Numbered from the stretch's first letter, positions 27,374 through 37,785 are shown. The stretch: DNA of 64,000 bases from Clostridia bacterium (GCA_017525805.1 JAFXSH010000152.1:14180-78179), one strand, 5' to 3'. Notes: generated by a model from the sequence alone, not told the origin. Translations and numbers: made by a program.

Positions 27374-28747
27374 TTATTTGGCTGCCTTTTTTCCCTGGAA
27401 CCGGAAGATCAGAAAGCACAGGAAGCCCAAATACGCCAGCGCGATGCCCAGCGTGACCCAGCAGAGCAGCTCGCTTCTGGCCGCTAAGCTGACCAGTACC
27501 AGGATCGGCGCGCCCAGCACGATGCCGAAGCTGCTGCCGGTGATCAGGTTATTGGCGGCGGGGGTGGATAGCTCCGGGTCGATTTCCCTGAGCAGCAGCA
27601 CGCCGGAGCTGATGGTGCCGGTGAGCATGCCGAACATGGAAACCAGGCCCTGATAATAGTACCCTTTATATACTTTTTTGCAAAGGACGCTCAAATGTAC
27701 CCACGTGGCCGCGCCGCCCAGCAGCGCCATCAGGAGGAAGGGGAGCCAAAGCCCACGGATATCCTCCAGATTGATGGAGGCGATCCCGGCCACGATCATG
27801 ATATCGAAGAAGAAGCCGGAAATGCGGTTCAGCATATAATTGTTCTGATAGCGCAGCACCCGTTTGGCTTCTTCCTTCCTTTTGGCCAGCAGCGCGCGCA
27901 GGCCGATAGCCAGGGCGGAGCCGATGATAAAATTGAAGCCCCACAGCAGCGGGGAAACGGTTTTGGCCACATTTGGCGCGGCGGCGATCAGCGAGGTAAG
28001 GCCCCAGGTAACCAGGAAAGTGACCAGATACACCACCAGCACCAGCGCGGCCTGAAGGGAAAGCACATCCAGAGAGGCGGAAAGTCCGGCGCGGCTGTCG
28101 CTGTCGAAATAATCCTGGGCCGATTGGGCAGGGGAAACCTGTTGGGGAAGGGTGAGCTTATTGCGGCGCTTGAGCACGTTGATGATCACCACGCCCACCG
28201 TGCAGGCCACCAGGTAGCCCGCCGCCGCGATGGACATGCCAAAGCTGCGCCCGCCTGCGAAGCCCAAAGCTTCATAGGTGGAGCCCACGTTGTTGGCCTG
28301 GCCGGGGCCCTGGCCGTAGCCCATGGGCAAAAGCAGCCCCGCCGCCCGGAAAAGACCCGGCATCAGCGTATAGGACAGAAGCAGGGAAATCATCAGTCCC
28401 AATACGCCCTGCACCAGATAAGTGCTCACGATGATAGCGCCCGACTTGAAGCCCGTCAGATTGCCGTTCCCGTTTTCTGCCTTGGGGGGAACGCGCAGGC
28501 TCATAGCGATAAAGCCTAAGGCAATGCCGTGAAACACCAGCATTTCCAGCAGCTCTTCATCCAGCGGCAGCCCCAAATATTTGGCGCCCAGCAGCAAAAA
28601 GCCCGCCAAAACGGCCACGGGCAGCATGGCTTTTTGAAGCCGCTTGATTCTCCAATGCAAATAATGGGCGGCGAGAATCGCCGCCGCGATCAGGCCTAAT
28701 TCAATCACGAATTTCCACAGACTGCTGTTGGCGGCGGAATAATCCAT
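27374..28747 (-). CDS. GltS-like sodium:glutamate symporter family protein
   Basis: 457 residues with about 11-12 hydrophobic segments, in two inverted halves. The glycine-rich element MGYGQGPGQANNVGSTYE in the first half and GTISSGVLLLREIDP in the second match the conserved re-entrant regions of the ESS/GltS family. It probably imports glutamate or a related dicarboxylate with sodium; substrate is inferred from family only. The ATG at 28747 has GGAGG 10 nt upstream inside the end of the acyltransferase gene, 4 bp away, so the pair form an operon. Confidence 0.82.
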   Translation of the reverse strand: MDYSAANSSLWKFVIELGLIAAAILAAHYLHWRIKRLQKAMLPVAVLAGFLLLGAKYLGLPLDEELLEMLVFHGIALGFIAMSLRVPPKAENGNGNLTGFKSGAIIVSTYLVQGVLGLMISLLLSYTLMPGLFRAAGLLLPMGYGQGPGQANNVGSTYEALGFAGGRSFGMSIAAAGYLVACTVGVVIINVLKRRNKLTLPQQVSPAQSAQDYFDSDSRAGLSASLDVLSLQAALVLVVYLVTFLVTWGLTSLIAAAPNVAKTVSPLLWGFNFIIGSALAIGLRALLAKRKEEAKRVLRYQNNYMLNRISGFFFDIMIVAGIASINLEDIRGLWLPFLLMALLGGAATWVHLSVLCKKVYKGYYYQGLVSMFGMLTGTISSGVLLLREIDPELSTPAANNLITGSSFGIVLGAPILVLVSLAARSELLCWVTLGIALAYLGFLCFLIFRFQGKKAAK

Positions 28748-28751
28748 GGGT

Positions 28752-29906
28752 TTATTGCCTCCAGTTCGAGCGTTGTTCCATCCAGATTTCTAAGTATTTG
28801 CGCAGGTTTGCATTGCCGCTGGCGAGGACCTGATAGTAGCCGTCCCCGGCGGAAAACAGCAGCCTGTCAGATTGGGTCATCGCCATATCCCTGATTTCAG
28901 CGAGGGGGAAAACGCGGTCTGCGCACGTTAATCGATCCTCATACTGGCAAAGCTCCGCCTTTTCGGCAATCCGCGCGGTGCGGTTATCATCGTCGATTTT
29001 TGCCAGGACCACGTTTGGATCGGAAAACAGCACCCCATTGCCAGCGGTTTCAAAACGGCGCATGCGAAGCTGTTCCTTCTGCCAATCCTCCCATTCGGCG
29101 ATGGTGGGGAAGGGGAAATCCGGCTCGAAAAAACCGGTTTCCGTATAGCGCAGATAGAAGCCGCAGCCGCAGGTCAAGCGGTCCCTGGCGCTTTTCAGCG
29201 TGCCGACGCGATTGCACCCGGGACAAAGATACAGGCATTTTTCCAGGTGCTCCGCGGGCCGCTTGCTATGAAAGCGAACCGTTTCTTTTTGCTGGCGTAC
29301 CCACGCGTTTTCGCGGATCCCATCGTTCAGCAGCCGGTTGATTTGATCTTTATCCAGGGCGGCCAGGTCTTCGGGGGAACATACGCCGGTGACCCGTCCC
29401 AGCACGCGCCCCCTGCGCAGCCCCTTGCCCCATCGGGGAAGAGAAAGATAGCCGCCCTCCAAACGATAGGTTACCAGCGTTGCCCGCGCTGCTTTCGCCA
29501 GGCTGCCGGTGCCTTTCACCACGGGGATGCTCCTGCCGTCCCAGCTTTGTTCGCCCTCCGCAAAAATGCAGACCGAATGACCGTCCTTTAAATGGCGCAG
29601 ACATTCCTTGACCGTGAGCAGGGCGGAAGAGCCTTTCCGCCGGGGAATGGGGCCCAGCCCCCACTGGATGAACCGCCCCGCGATCCCCTGGCGTAAAATA
29701 TGATCGCTGGCTACAAAATAAATCTGCTTTCTTCCCATTGCCGCGGCTACCAGAAGCGGATCGCAGGCTGTCACATGATTGGCGACGAGCAGGATCGGGC
29801 CTTCGGCTTTTATGGGTTCGCAATCCAGGCGAAAGGCACGGATAACGATAAAGAGAACATGCCGGAGCAAATGCCACAGCTTTTGATGCCGTTCGTAAAC
29901 GTCCAC
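28752..29906 (-). CDS. PlsC-like 1-acylglycerol-3-phosphate acyltransferase with zinc-ribbon extension
   Basis: 384 residues. The first half is a glycerolipid acyltransferase domain: catalytic NHVTACDP (H-x4-D), acceptor-site FAEGEQSWDG and PVVKGTGSLA. The second half has a Cys-rich ribbon (CPGC ... CGCG) and a C-terminal PH-like region of unknown role, unlike simple PlsC enzymes. Predicted to acylate lysophospholipid at the membrane surface. Start is a GTG at 29906 with GGGAG 7 nt upstream; an upstream ATG at 29963 adds residues with no family match. Own promoter; followed by the GltS-like gene. Confidence 0.85.
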   Translation of the reverse strand: MDVYERHQKLWHLLRHVLFIVIRAFRLDCEPIKAEGPILLVANHVTACDPLLVAAAMGRKQIYFVASDHILRQGIAGRFIQWGLGPIPRRKGSSALLTVKECLRHLKDGHSVCIFAEGEQSWDGRSIPVVKGTGSLAKAARATLVTYRLEGGYLSLPRWGKGLRRGRVLGRVTGVCSPEDLAALDKDQINRLLNDGIRENAWVRQQKETVRFHSKRPAEHLEKCLYLCPGCNRVGTLKSARDRLTCGCGFYLRYTETGFFEPDFPFPTIAEWEDWQKEQLRMRRFETAGNGVLFSDPNVVLAKIDDDNRTARIAEKAELCQYEDRLTCADRVFPLAEIRDMAMTQSDRLLFSAGDGYYQVLASGNANLRKYLEIWMEQRSNWRQ

Positions 29907-29966
29907 GCAAACGCTCCCTTCGGAAGCCGGATTTCTATCTCCGGCCGTACCTGTGAATCGCAATTC

Positions 29967-29996
29967 ATTTTACCATAAAAAGGATAAGATATGCAA
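29967..29996 (-). promoter_or_regulatory. Predicted promoter of the acyltransferase operon
   Basis: On the minus strand TTGCAT (29991-29996), an 18-bp spacer and TAAAAT (29967-29972), roughly 60 bp before the GTG start. Confidence 0.6.
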
Positions 29997-30069
29997 GCTT
30001 TAGTAAACGAAAGATGCGCGCCGCTGCTGCTGCATGTAGGCATATGTGGGAAAATTGCCGAATCATCGA

Positions 30070-30099
30070 TTGACAAAACGGCGGAATGTACGGTATAAT
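30070..30099 (+). promoter_or_regulatory. Predicted sigma-A promoter of guaB
   Basis: TTGACA (30070-30075), an 18-bp spacer and TATAAT (30094-30099). The expected leader is under 30 nt, too short to hold a purine riboswitch. Confidence 0.85.
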
Positions 30100-30105
30100 T
30101 GCTAA

Positions 30106-31593
<1,488 letters not shown>

Positions 31594-31609
31594 TTTTCAT
31601 ACGTTTTTC

Positions 31610-31638
31610 GCGGCGGAGCCTGTTTCCGCCGCTTTTCT
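31610..31638 (+). terminator. Rho-independent terminator of guaB
   Basis: GCGGCGGA (31610-31617), a 7-nt loop and TCCGCCGC (31625-31632), then TTTTCTC. The next gene starts 18 bp later, so some read-through may feed it, since no separate promoter is apparent. Confidence 0.85.
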
Positions 31639-31655
31639 CATGAAAGGGGATTCCT

Positions 31656-32555
31656 ATGCCGAGCAAACGCAGCCAGGATGTGCTGGAACTGATCCGCGCG
31701 CACAAAAAAATGGCCAGCGACATTGGCAACGGCTGGCTGATGAAGGTGGACGCCCCCGCTGAAACGGTGGCAAGACTGCGCGTGAGCGGCACCACAGGGG
31801 CCGTCGCGGCTGGCCTGGATATGCCCGCCGTGATTGTCACGCCGGACAGCGTGGAGCGCCCGGACGCGGCGATCCTGCATATGCACGGCGGGGCTTATGT
31901 ATCCGGCGGCCTTTTGCAGTGCCGTAAACTGATTTCGCCCATCTGCGCCGCCGCGAGCTTACCGGCGCTGACGTTTTCTTACCGGCTGGCCCCTCAATAC
32001 CCCTATCCCGCCCAGTTGGAGGACGCGCTTCGGGCGTACCGGTATCTGCGGGACGAGGGCTTTTCGCCCCGGAAAATCGCTTTCGTAGGGGAAAGCGCCG
32101 GGGGCAACTTAGCGCTGACCCTTGCGCTTTCCCTGCGGGAAGCGGGCGAAGAGATGCCGGGGGCGATCGCCTTGCTTTCGCCCTGGGTGGATTTGGCGCA
32201 GACGGGGGAGAGCTACACGGCCCTCGCCGATATGGACGCCACTTTGGATAGGGAAGAACTGATGAAAAGCGCCATTGATTTCGCGGGCAGTCCGGAAAGG
32301 CTGAAAGATGTGGATATTTCCCCGGTCTACGTCGGTTTTACCGGTTTTCCGCCGGTGCTGATTCATTGCGGTACCCGCGAGATCCTGCTCAGCGATTCCG
32401 AAATGCTGGAGCGCGCCCTGCTCCGGGACGGGGTGGAAGCCCAATTGGTGCGCTGGGAGGGGATGTGCCACGTGTTCCAGGCATTCGGCTTCGAGGAAAG
32501 CAAGGCGGCCAACCGACAGATTGGGCAGTTCCTCAAAAAGCATTTGACGTCCTGA
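31656..32555 (+). CDS. Alpha/beta-hydrolase of the hormone-sensitive-lipase (HSL) family
   Basis: 299-residue cytoplasmic esterase. HSL-family marks: oxyanion motif HMHGGAYVSG, nucleophile elbow GESAGGN, the acid in the segment before REILLSDSE and His in CHVFQ. No signal peptide. Predicted to hydrolyse short-chain acyl esters. A good ribosome-binding site (AAAGGGG) precedes the ATG. It sits in the shadow of the guaB terminator and may depend on read-through. Confidence 0.85.
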   Translation: MPSKRSQDVLELIRAHKKMASDIGNGWLMKVDAPAETVARLRVSGTTGAVAAGLDMPAVIVTPDSVERPDAAILHMHGGAYVSGGLLQCRKLISPICAAASLPALTFSYRLAPQYPYPAQLEDALRAYRYLRDEGFSPRKIAFVGESAGGNLALTLALSLREAGEEMPGAIALLSPWVDLAQTGESYTALADMDATLDREELMKSAIDFAGSPERLKDVDISPVYVGFTGFPPVLIHCGTREILLSDSEMLERALLRDGVEAQLVRWEGMCHVFQAFGFEESKAANRQIGQFLKKHLTS

Positions 32556-32572
32556 AAAACTGGTTTTTTACG

Positions 32573-32603
32573 GCGTGGCTTCGGTCACGCTGTTTTATTT
32601 TTC
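32573..32603 (+). terminator. Terminator after the HSL-family esterase
   Basis: GCGTGGC-TTCG-GTCACGC, a 7-bp stem (one G-T pair) capped by a stable UUCG tetraloop, followed by TGTTTTATTTTT. Confidence 0.8.
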
Positions 32604-32680
32604 CTCGAAGCGCAGCCATCCCTTTGTACGGTTTGCCGTCCAATGAAGAAATAAGCCGCGGCGCGGATTGCCTTTTTCAT
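32585..32680 (-). CDS. Possible 31-residue basic peptide
   Basis: On the minus strand an ATG at 32680 opens a 31-codon frame beginning MKKAIRAAAYFFIG and ending in a Lys/Arg-rich tail. GGAGG lies 13-14 nt upstream, farther than ideal. It follows the last gene of the TetR-led operon and overlaps the convergent terminator. It may be a genuine small protein or chance. Confidence 0.25.
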   Translation of the reverse strand: MKKAIRAAAYFFIGRQTVQRDGCASRKNKTA

Positions 32681-32701
32681 CCTGTTGTGTTTTCCTCCGT
32701 A

Positions 32702-33388
32702 TCAGATATTTTCCCGCAGCCAGGTTTCGACGATTTTTCTATCGCCCGCCGCCATAAAAGGATGCTCGCTGCCCGGGGAAACGGTCAGTTTTCCGTGGAA
32801 GCGCTGGCAAAAGGCTTCCATTACTTCACGGGACTGCAAATTGTCCTTCCCGCCGTACAGGATGGCTGTGGGGATGGGCCACTTTTCCACGGGATAGGCT
32901 TGGATGTACTGGTAATAGTCCCAGCGCAGGGGATCAATGGGCGTATCGATCACGCCCTTTTCTTTGAGTTCCTCCGGGGTCACGCTGAACCACTGCATCA
33001 TCTGGCCTACCAAATATCCCATATCGGCGATGGGGGACTGGAACAGCGCTTTTTCAAAGGGCCTGTTTGCATAGGTTTGCAGGGAAAAGTACGCGCCGAT
33101 GCTGCACGCGTACAGCGAAATATGCTTCCAGCGGGAAAAGGCATAGTCCGCTATCACGTTCAGGTCGTGTATGCCGCTGAACACGTCCAGCTTTGTTTCG
33201 TCCGTCCGCTCGCCATGCTGAGCTAAATCAAAGCGGAGCGTCTGATAGTCCTTTTCGGCGGCGATGGGCGCGAATTGCTCCGCCGCTTCCTTGCTGCTCA
33301 TTTTTCCGTGAACGAACAGGTACAGCCTGTCTGACGGCTCGCCCCAAAGGATGGCGGGGATGCCGCTGATATCAATTCTCTTTCGCAT
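32702..33388 (-). CDS. Alpha/beta-hydrolase
   Basis: 228-residue cytoplasmic protein with an alpha/beta-hydrolase core: LFVHGKMSS oxyanion strand, nucleophile Ser in ACSIGAYF (a variant elbow), the acid in YGGKDN and His in GSEHPFM. Substrate unknown; similar small proteins are annotated as carboxylesterases. The ATG lies within the last 17 bp of the FMN reductase gene, indicating translational coupling. It is the distal gene of the TetR-led operon. Confidence 0.75.
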   Translation of the reverse strand: MRKRIDISGIPAILWGEPSDRLYLFVHGKMSSKEAAEQFAPIAAEKDYQTLRFDLAQHGERTDETKLDVFSGIHDLNVIADYAFSRWKHISLYACSIGAYFSLQTYANRPFEKALFQSPIADMGYLVGQMMQWFSVTPEELKEKGVIDTPIDPLRWDYYQYIQAYPVEKWPIPTAILYGGKDNLQSREVMEAFCQRFHGKLTVSPGSEHPFMAAGDRKIVETWLRENI

Positions 33389-34073
33389 TGCTCACATTCC
33401 CATTCACGATATTCGCATAAACTTCCTCCGGGATCATGGGGGAGTTGATTTCCTGGAGCAGTTTATCGTCGATGCTGCCCGTTTCGGCGTACTGCTTCCC
33501 GGCCCGCTTCACCAATTCCAGACGGGGCTTGGTCACGACGTCTGCTTCCGGCGCGTTGAACATGGGGCTTTCCGGCACGGTGATAATGGTATGCTCACAG
33601 GGGAAGCACAATTTAAACTGGGCCACGGCGGGCTCGAAGTTGTGCTGGCTGTTGGGAAAACCGCAGCCGCAGATCATCATGTAATGCAGGCGGGAAAAAT
33701 CAGCCTGGCCCACGTGCTCGTACCGGTCGCCCACCTTCTGCATGGCTAAGCTGGAAAGCGGCATGGTGCGGTCCAAAAGCGCTTTCAAAGGCGCGGGCAT
33801 GCCATAGCAGTACAGAGGGAAACTGAACAAAAGCAAATCGCTGTCCAGCATCTCTTCTAAGATGCCCCGCATATCGTCGTCATGGATGCACGTGCCGCCG
33901 TTGAGCTTGCAGGCAAAGCACCCGGTGCAGTATGCAATGTGCTTTTCAATGGCGTGAATCACCGTTATTTCCTGGGGCGCGATTTCGTTCATGCCCTCTA
34001 AAAAGGCGCGGGTGATGTGCATGGTGTCGCTTTGTTCTTTTTTGGGACTGCCGTTCAGAACCAGAATCTTCAT
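33372..34073 (-). CDS. NAD(P)H-dependent FMN reductase / flavodoxin-fold protein
   Basis: 233 residues. The flavodoxin-like fold opens with MKILVLNGSPKKEQSDT, the phosphate-binding loop of this family; CTGCFACK and the following CIHDDD form the Cys-containing iron-sulfur flavoprotein-like segment, and FSFPLYCYGMPAPLKALLDR is typical. It probably reduces FMN or quinone/nitro-type substrates. Its ATG overlaps the stop of the preceding membrane protein by four bases. It fits a detoxification role in the TetR-led operon. Confidence 0.82.
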   Translation of the reverse strand: MKILVLNGSPKKEQSDTMHITRAFLEGMNEIAPQEITVIHAIEKHIAYCTGCFACKLNGGTCIHDDDMRGILEEMLDSDLLLFSFPLYCYGMPAPLKALLDRTMPLSSLAMQKVGDRYEHVGQADFSRLHYMMICGCGFPNSQHNFEPAVAQFKLCFPCEHTIITVPESPMFNAPEADVVTKPRLELVKRAGKQYAETGSIDDKLLQEINSPMIPEEVYANIVNGNVSNAKEN

Positions 34074-34687
34074 TTTGATAACCCCTCTCTATTTGAAAAA
34101 TGTTTGTATGATAAGATACCGATGGGCAGGAAGTAAACGCACCAAACGATCAGTGCGATCACGCCTCCGTTGCTGGTTTCCCCATCCGCCATGCCAAGGA
34201 ACATACCCGTCATGGGCATGATGAAGCAGCCGATGAAAAAGACGCCGTGGATCATCATCAGGGCTTTCAGCCATTTGTCCGTTTTGCCCTCCGCCTTCAT
34301 GGAAAGCCCGATGAAGAAGGTGGACAGGGCCATCATGCCGTAGCCCAGTAGATCGTAATTGAAGATCAGCCCGCCTCTTTTGAAATCCAGGATGCTTTGG
34401 GCCTGCTCGTTCAGGTTTTCCAGTCGGACGCTGGTGGTCTGGGCGAAATACACCAGCAGGATCAATACTGCGTAAACGGCGGAAAATATCATGCCGATAT
34501 CCGCCGCCACCCGCCTATCCGCTTGGCTTTCATGGCGCAGCCCCGCCGCCATCATGATATAGCCCATGGGCAGGAACATGCACACGAAATAGGAGCCGAA
34601 GGTAAAATCAACCGCCAGGCACACCGCGAACAGAAACACCGTCACCGTCACGATGGCTGCCCCGATTTTGGATAGTAAACTGTTCAT
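34070..34687 (-). CDS. Six-segment integral membrane protein of unknown function
   Basis: 205 residues with about six hydrophobic helices and short loops; no family recognised. Conserved-looking features are the FLPMGYIMMAAGLRHE and DLLGYGMMALSTFFIGL segments. GAAAGGA precedes the ATG. It overlaps the FMN reductase start, so the two products may act together, for example as a membrane partner of a redox protein; this is inference. Confidence 0.7.
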   Translation of the reverse strand: MNSLLSKIGAAIVTVTVFLFAVCLAVDFTFGSYFVCMFLPMGYIMMAAGLRHESQADRRVAADIGMIFSAVYAVLILLVYFAQTTSVRLENLNEQAQSILDFKRGGLIFNYDLLGYGMMALSTFFIGLSMKAEGKTDKWLKALMMIHGVFFIGCFIMPMTGMFLGMADGETSNGGVIALIVWCVYFLPIGILSYKHFSNREGLSK

Positions 34688-34717
34688 GCTTTATTTCCTT
34701 TCATTGTTGACGCTGGC

Positions 34718-34733
34718 CGGGAAACGCTTCCCG
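34718..34733. other. Intergenic hairpin without U tract
   Basis: CGGGAA-ACGC-TTCCCG in the 60-bp gap between the second acetyltransferase and the membrane protein. There is no run of T on either strand, so it is more likely an mRNA processing or stability element inside the operon than a terminator. Confidence 0.4.
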
Positions 34734-34747
34734 CGGCAGATAAACAG

Positions 34748-35266
34748 CTACTGGTCATTCAGCAGGGCGTATACATAGGTATCTTTCCAAATGGGTTTTC
34801 CCGCGCTGTCCTTATGGAAGTACAGATTCTTCCTGAAATGGGCTTCCCGCTTAAGCCCCACCTTTTCCAGCAGCCGCCAGGAGCGTTCGTTTTGGGGATC
34901 GCATTCCGCGTATACTCTGTGTGCGCCCGTGCGGAACGCATGCCGGATCACAGCCGCTAACGCTTCGGCAGCATAGCCCTTTCGTTGAAAATCGGCATTG
35001 ATGATATAGCCCGCTTCTTTTGCCTCAAAATCCCGATTGCAGCAGGAAATGTTGCCGATCACCTTCCCGGTTTCTTTCAGCTCAATAGCATAAAATTCTT
35101 CGGAATTCAGGCGGTATTTCAGGTGTTCCCGGCCGTTTTCATAGGTGATTCCGGGATAACCTTCGTATTCGTCGTTTCTGAGCTGAACCAGGAATTCAAA
35201 CAAATCATCGTAATCCGATTCCGCGAAGGGCTGCAGGATCAGCCGTTCCGTTTCGATTGTTTCCAT
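34748..35266 (-). CDS. GNAT family acetyltransferase (RimJ/RimL type)
   Basis: 172 residues. The start METIETERLILQPF, the acetyl-CoA loop DFQRKGYAAEALAA and the following ECDPQNERSWRLLEKVGLKREA are typical of RimJ/RimL-like N-acetyltransferases, which acetylate protein N-termini or small amines and antibiotics. The ATG at 35266 was chosen because AGAGGT lies just upstream and the preceding gene ends 5 bp before; a longer frame to 35386 lacks support. Member of the TetR-led operon. Confidence 0.85.
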   Translation of the reverse strand: METIETERLILQPFAESDYDDLFEFLVQLRNDEYEGYPGITYENGREHLKYRLNSEEFYAIELKETGKVIGNISCCNRDFEAKEAGYIINADFQRKGYAAEALAAVIRHAFRTGAHRVYAECDPQNERSWRLLEKVGLKREAHFRKNLYFHKDSAGKPIWKDTYVYALLNDQ

Positions 35267-35271
35267 ATGTT

Positions 35272-36030
35272 TTACCTCTGACAGCGTTCCAGGCGGAGGA
35301 TATCGTGAAGCATGTGAACGTAATCCCCCGCGTGATTGAGGGAAAAGGCGCCGTGGCGGAAGCCTGGCAGAATTTCCACTGTGCATCCCGGCACCGTTTT
35401 TTCAAGCAGCCCCGCGGATTTCAGGACCCGCCGGTTTTCCTTTCCGCCAACGATGACGCGTAATTGACAGGAACAGCTTTCGATGCCCTTTTTGAGCGCA
35501 TAATCCGTATTCGCTTTCAGGAACGCGATCATATCCGTCTTTTTGATTTGGCAAGTATCCCGGTAGTAATCGTCGAACAGGGCCGATTGGATGTGCAGGG
35601 ACTGAAACTGGAGTTTGGCGAAAGATTTATTCCGAATCAGGCCGTAGCCGCATCCAAAGGCGGGGGAGATCAGGGCATGGGTCAGCCTGTCCGGCAGCAC
35701 CGGGGCGCTTTCCACCAGGGCATAGCGGCAAACATCTTTTCGCTGGGCCAGCATTTCCAGCAGAATCTGCCCACCCAGGGATAAGCCGCCCATCAGCAGC
35801 ACCGAACCGCCTAAATGTTCGTCAATAAACGTAATGATTTCTTCGGCGTTGCTTTCGATGGTGGTAAACGGCCTGTCGCTGCCCGCGTGGCCGTCCAAAA
35901 TGGGCAGGATCACGCGATATTCGGATTGCAGCATTTCCGCTTCTTCGCGGTAATTCCACCAGGAAAGCCCGCCGCCGTGGAGCAGGATCAGGGTATCCCG
36001 ATTCGCCGCGCCAAATTCTTGATAGTTCAC
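35272..36030 (-). CDS. Alpha/beta-hydrolase
   Basis: 252-residue cytoplasmic protein with LLHGGGLSWWNY at the oxyanion hole, nucleophile Ser in GLSLGGQ, and a C-terminal His in GFRHGAFS; related to haloperoxidase/epoxide-hydrolase-like esterases. Substrate unknown. It lies 15 bp after the DUF3795 gene and 5 bp before an acetyltransferase, in the same operon. Confidence 0.8.
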   Translation of the reverse strand: MNYQEFGAANRDTLILLHGGGLSWWNYREEAEMLQSEYRVILPILDGHAGSDRPFTTIESNAEEIITFIDEHLGGSVLLMGGLSLGGQILLEMLAQRKDVCRYALVESAPVLPDRLTHALISPAFGCGYGLIRNKSFAKLQFQSLHIQSALFDDYYRDTCQIKKTDMIAFLKANTDYALKKGIESCSCQLRVIVGGKENRRVLKSAGLLEKTVPGCTVEILPGFRHGAFSLNHAGDYVHMLHDILRLERCQR

Positions 36031-36045
36031 AGTGTAATCACCTTC

Positions 36046-36420
36046 TTAACGCACCCCGGTTTTGATAAAGCGGATCAGCGCTTCCGCGTCCTCAAAGTCG
36101 TCATAATCGCCGGTGATCCCTTCCCGGTGATACACGACGCCGTTTTTTTCATTCCGCTCTAAGCAATTGAGCAGCTCCTTTTCCCCGTACCGTTTCGCAA
36201 ACAGGGTAAAAGCATAGGGCTTGATCTTGGAAAGAAGCCCCTTCCTGCATTCCGCTTCGCATTCGTAGCAGTGGGCATACTGCTTTTCCAGGGAACATTT
36301 TCTGTTTTCGCACCAGGCTTTATCGGGACATGCCCCCGTATTGCATCCACTGCAATGATCGTTTTCGCTGCACAGGCAGCAGGCCAAACCGCACCGCGCG
36401 ATGCCAAATTCCCGTTTCAT
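36046..36420 (-). CDS. DUF3795 cysteine-rich protein
   Basis: 124 residues with a metal-binding N-terminal half: RCGLACCLCSEN, CSGCNTGACP and CYECEAECRKG supply at least ten Cys, probably for zinc or an iron-sulfur cluster. DUF3795 proteins are frequent in anaerobic Bacillota and their role is unknown. It sits between a methyltransferase and a hydrolase in the TetR-led operon. Confidence 0.8.
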   Translation of the reverse strand: MKREFGIARCGLACCLCSENDHCSGCNTGACPDKAWCENRKCSLEKQYAHCYECEAECRKGLLSKIKPYAFTLFAKRYGEKELLNCLERNEKNGVVYHREGITGDYDDFEDAEALIRFIKTGVR

Positions 36421-36431
36421 TTGTTCCCCTC

Positions 36432-37217
36432 CTATGCTTCCAATTCGTATAGCCGGTAGATTTTGCTGTACATTTTTCCCGTAAACAGCAGCCGGAAGAA
36501 AAAACTTTCTATTGGCTGTAATTCCCCAATCAGGGCTTCGGGCGTAAAAGAATGCTCCGACTTGACGCTGATCTTTGAATCCTTCAAAAGTTCCTTTATA
36601 TCTTTGACGCCGTACACTCTGGTCACGCCCACGTCGTTCACGGGGTTTTTATACTTGGAGGCTTTCGCGCCAAATTCTGTATAAATGTCCATGAGCACAT
36701 GAAGCCGGGGATATCGGGCTTGCAGCGCGTTCAAAAAACGAAGGAGCTGATCGTTGGTCAGGTACATGCTCAGCCCTTCCAGAATGACGATGGCGGTATC
36801 GGCTTCCGGCAGCGCACTGATTCCTTTGGCGTCGGAAGCGTCCAGCGGCGTCATGTGATATTGTTCTGTTTCTGGATAATACTTTCTTCGCAGGGCGATC
36901 ACGTCCGGAAAATCGCAGTCGATCCAGTGCTGATAGGGCTGTTTCACCCGTTCGCACCGGCTGTCCAGCCCGCAGCCGATATGCAGAACCAACGCGTCCG
37001 GATGCTGCCAGAGCATGGCTTCCGCCCAGTCGTCAAACACCCTGGCGCGCATGGCCATGTTGTAGCACAGCCATTTGGACTTGGATTTGCCCCGGATGGG
37101 AAAACCTTCCGCCGCCCAGATCCTTTCGGCGGCGGGATCGTGCAAAATGATCCGCTGTTTACTGACCTTCGCTTTTCCATAGAGCGGAATAAACAGCGTT
37201 TTGTTTACCTCATTCAT
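36432..37217 (-). CDS. Class I SAM-dependent methyltransferase (LCMT/TcmP-like)
   Basis: 261 residues. The SAM-binding motif is VLHIGCGLDSRCERV, followed by an acidic DCDFPDVIALRR and ILEGLSMYL, as in the leucine carboxyl methyltransferase/TcmP family, which methylates carboxyl or hydroxyl groups of small molecules. I chose the ATG at 37217, with GGAGG 7 nt upstream, over an in-frame ATG at 37265. It may modify the ligand sensed by the operon's TetR protein; this is inference. Confidence 0.85.
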   Translation of the reverse strand: MNEVNKTLFIPLYGKAKVSKQRIILHDPAAERIWAAEGFPIRGKSKSKWLCYNMAMRARVFDDWAEAMLWQHPDALVLHIGCGLDSRCERVKQPYQHWIDCDFPDVIALRRKYYPETEQYHMTPLDASDAKGISALPEADTAIVILEGLSMYLTNDQLLRFLNALQARYPRLHVLMDIYTEFGAKASKYKNPVNDVGVTRVYGVKDIKELLKDSKISVKSEHSFTPEALIGELQPIESFFFRLLFTGKMYSKIYRLYELEA

Positions 37218-37236
37218 TTGATTTCCTCCGCATTGT

Positions 37237-37785
37237 TCAGTCCAGCTCCAGCCGCATGAGCACAAGCTCCTGCCAGCCGGTTAGCCGGGAACGAAAGCCC
37301 CGGGGATTCCGCCCGTATTCCACAAAGCCCACGCTTTCATAGAGGGCGATTGCCCTTTTGTTCTCTGCCACCGCGTTCAATTCCAGCTGGGCGTATCCCG
37401 CTTTCTTCGCGCATTGAACGCAGGCTTCCGTCAGGGCGCGTCCGACGCCCAAACCCCAGTATTTTTGATCGACGCTGATGCCGAATTCGGCCCGATGCCG
37501 CACCTTTTCCTTCGCGCCTACCTGTTCAATTCCGGCGGTGCCCGCCACTTCACCGTCGATTTCCGCCAGCAGCTCGATTTCGTTTTCGCTCTCCGTTTTG
37601 TCCTGCAAAAAGCGCGCTTCCTGTTCCGGGTTCATGCTGTTTTCCTCCGAGTACGACAGCAGATAATCCGTCTGTTCGTGGGTCAGGTTAAAGTTCTCAT
37701 ATACTGCGGCCCCGTCCTGCTCCGTGCCGTTCCGAAGCACGCAGGTCCTTCCGTCCTTCAATCGGATCGTTTCGCGGTATTCCAT
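37237..37785 (-). CDS. GNAT family acetyltransferase
   Basis: 182 residues with a leading beta-hairpin (ETIRLKDGRTCVLRNGTEQD) and the acetyl-CoA binding segment GISVDQKYWGLGVGRALTEAC, followed by LELNAVAENKRAIALYESVGF. It belongs to the broad Rim/aminoglycoside-type GNAT group; substrate unknown. Second gene of the TetR-led operon, 16 bp after the regulator. Confidence 0.87.
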   Translation of the reverse strand: MEYRETIRLKDGRTCVLRNGTEQDGAAVYENFNLTHEQTDYLLSYSEENSMNPEQEARFLQDKTESENEIELLAEIDGEVAGTAGIEQVGAKEKVRHRAEFGISVDQKYWGLGVGRALTEACVQCAKKAGYAQLELNAVAENKRAIALYESVGFVEYGRNPRGFRSRLTGWQELVLMRLELD

